Assembly: GCF_008000815.1 (NCBI RefSeq)
Contig: NZ_CP042806.1
Span: forward strand, 2,666,001-2,730,000
Length of the DNA: 64,000 bases
Source of the DNA: Terriglobus albidus
Lineage (GTDB): Bacteria > Acidobacteriota > Terriglobia > Terriglobales > Acidobacteriaceae
Direction: 5' to 3'
Position numbers and translations under genes: made by a program. The first letter of the stretch is position 1; every line of letters starts with the position of its first letter. This document shows positions 63,828 through 64,000 of the stretch, in pieces. The notes beneath the pieces were generated by a model. The model saw only the letters and a program-made list of their open reading frames with translations. It was not told where the DNA came from and searched no databases.

Positions 63828-64000
63828 TTAGAAAGAGAATCGGCCGGAGAACTGCATGCGGCGTGCCTGTTGCGCCGAATAGGTTGCTCCATAGACTCCG
63901 GTCTGAGAGCCATCAGTTGATTCGTTGGAGATGCTATGCGGGTCGAACCGGGCGGAATTTGTGACGTTGAAAGTCTCCCAGGCCAGCTCAAAGCGCGACG
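63828..64000 (-). CDS. C-terminal end of an Oar-like TonB-dependent receptor (5' part beyond window)
   Basis: The last 57 codons of an outer-membrane receptor. The frame reads FELAWETFNVTNSARFDP, then SAQQARRMQFSGRFSF and stops. Both the ETFNVTN-like strand and the terminal aromatic F-SGRFSF are typical of the same Oar-like receptors as the gene at 4103-7552. It probably feeds a substrate to the MFS-SDR operon downstream, but is separated from it by a strong terminator. Confidence 0.85.
   Translation of the reverse strand, partial: SRFELAWETFNVTNSARFDPHSISNESTDGSQTGVYGATYSAQQARRMQFSGRFSF

Noticed and set aside
1-64000. CRISPR arrays, rRNA genes, prophage or toxin-antitoxin modules
   Set aside because: No regularly spaced repeats, rRNA signatures, phage structural genes, integrases or recognisable toxin-antitoxin pairs were seen.

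Overview
The window looks like chromosome from an Acidobacteriota bacterium of the class Terriglobia (Edaphobacter/Granulicella/Terriglobus-like). This is inferred from an Oar-like TonB-dependent receptor of about 1,150 residues with a carboxypeptidase-regulatory N-terminal domain, a second receptor of the same kind at the right edge, moderately high G+C, and frequent GTG/TTG starts with clear Shine-Dalgarno sequences. No rRNA or other species marker is present, so genus is not claimed.

Layout. (1) 1-7.6 kb: the end of an amidohydrolase fused to a CIA30-like domain, a secreted M14 zinc carboxypeptidase, and a convergent Oar-like receptor, probably for peptide uptake. (2) 8.0-17.3 kb: a complete quinohemoprotein amine dehydrogenase (QHNDH) cluster. 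It encodes the diheme alpha subunit, the radical-SAM cross-linking enzyme, the tiny gamma subunit that becomes cysteine tryptophylquinone (CTQ), the beta-propeller subunit, an ABC exporter and a subtilisin-like leader protease on the + strand. A flavin monooxygenase (qhpG) and a LysR regulator converge on the - strand. (3) 17.6-19.6 kb: a LytS/LytTR-type two-component pair. (4) 19.6-25.3 kb: gene-poor accessory DNA with degenerate tRNA-Leu-like fragments, an FkbM methyltransferase, an apparently intact IS3-family element (44-bp perfect inverted repeats, 4-bp target duplication) and a polytopic membrane protein.

(5) 25.3-43.7 kb: a respiratory block. sdhC-sdhA-sdhB plus a TPR gene run leftward, and a full 13-gene complex I operon (nuoA, B, CD fused, E-N) runs rightward from a shared 180-bp spacer. 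A CBS-pair protein follows. QHNDH, succinate dehydrogenase and complex I would all feed electrons into the same respiratory chain. (6) 44.8-53.2 kb: a seven-gene chemosensory operon in the exact Wsp order (MCP, CheW, CheR-TPR, CheW, CheA-REC, CheB, REC-GGDEF). It predicts surface or envelope sensing linked to cyclic di-GMP. Its diguanylate cyclase has a GGEEF active site but a substituted I-site. (7) 53.3-64 kb: a secreted RbsD/FucU-like protein, an EF-G paralogue, a DUF5009/HGSNAT-like acyltransferase, a twin-arginine-signal protein broken by a one-base frameshift, a GT87-like membrane protein, an MFS-SDR-YjbQ operon and the C-terminus of another TonB receptor.

The most noteworthy items are the rearranged complete QHNDH system, the Wsp operon with its modified inhibitory site, and a family of tRNA-Leu-like fragments, three of which carry a short upstream hairpin.
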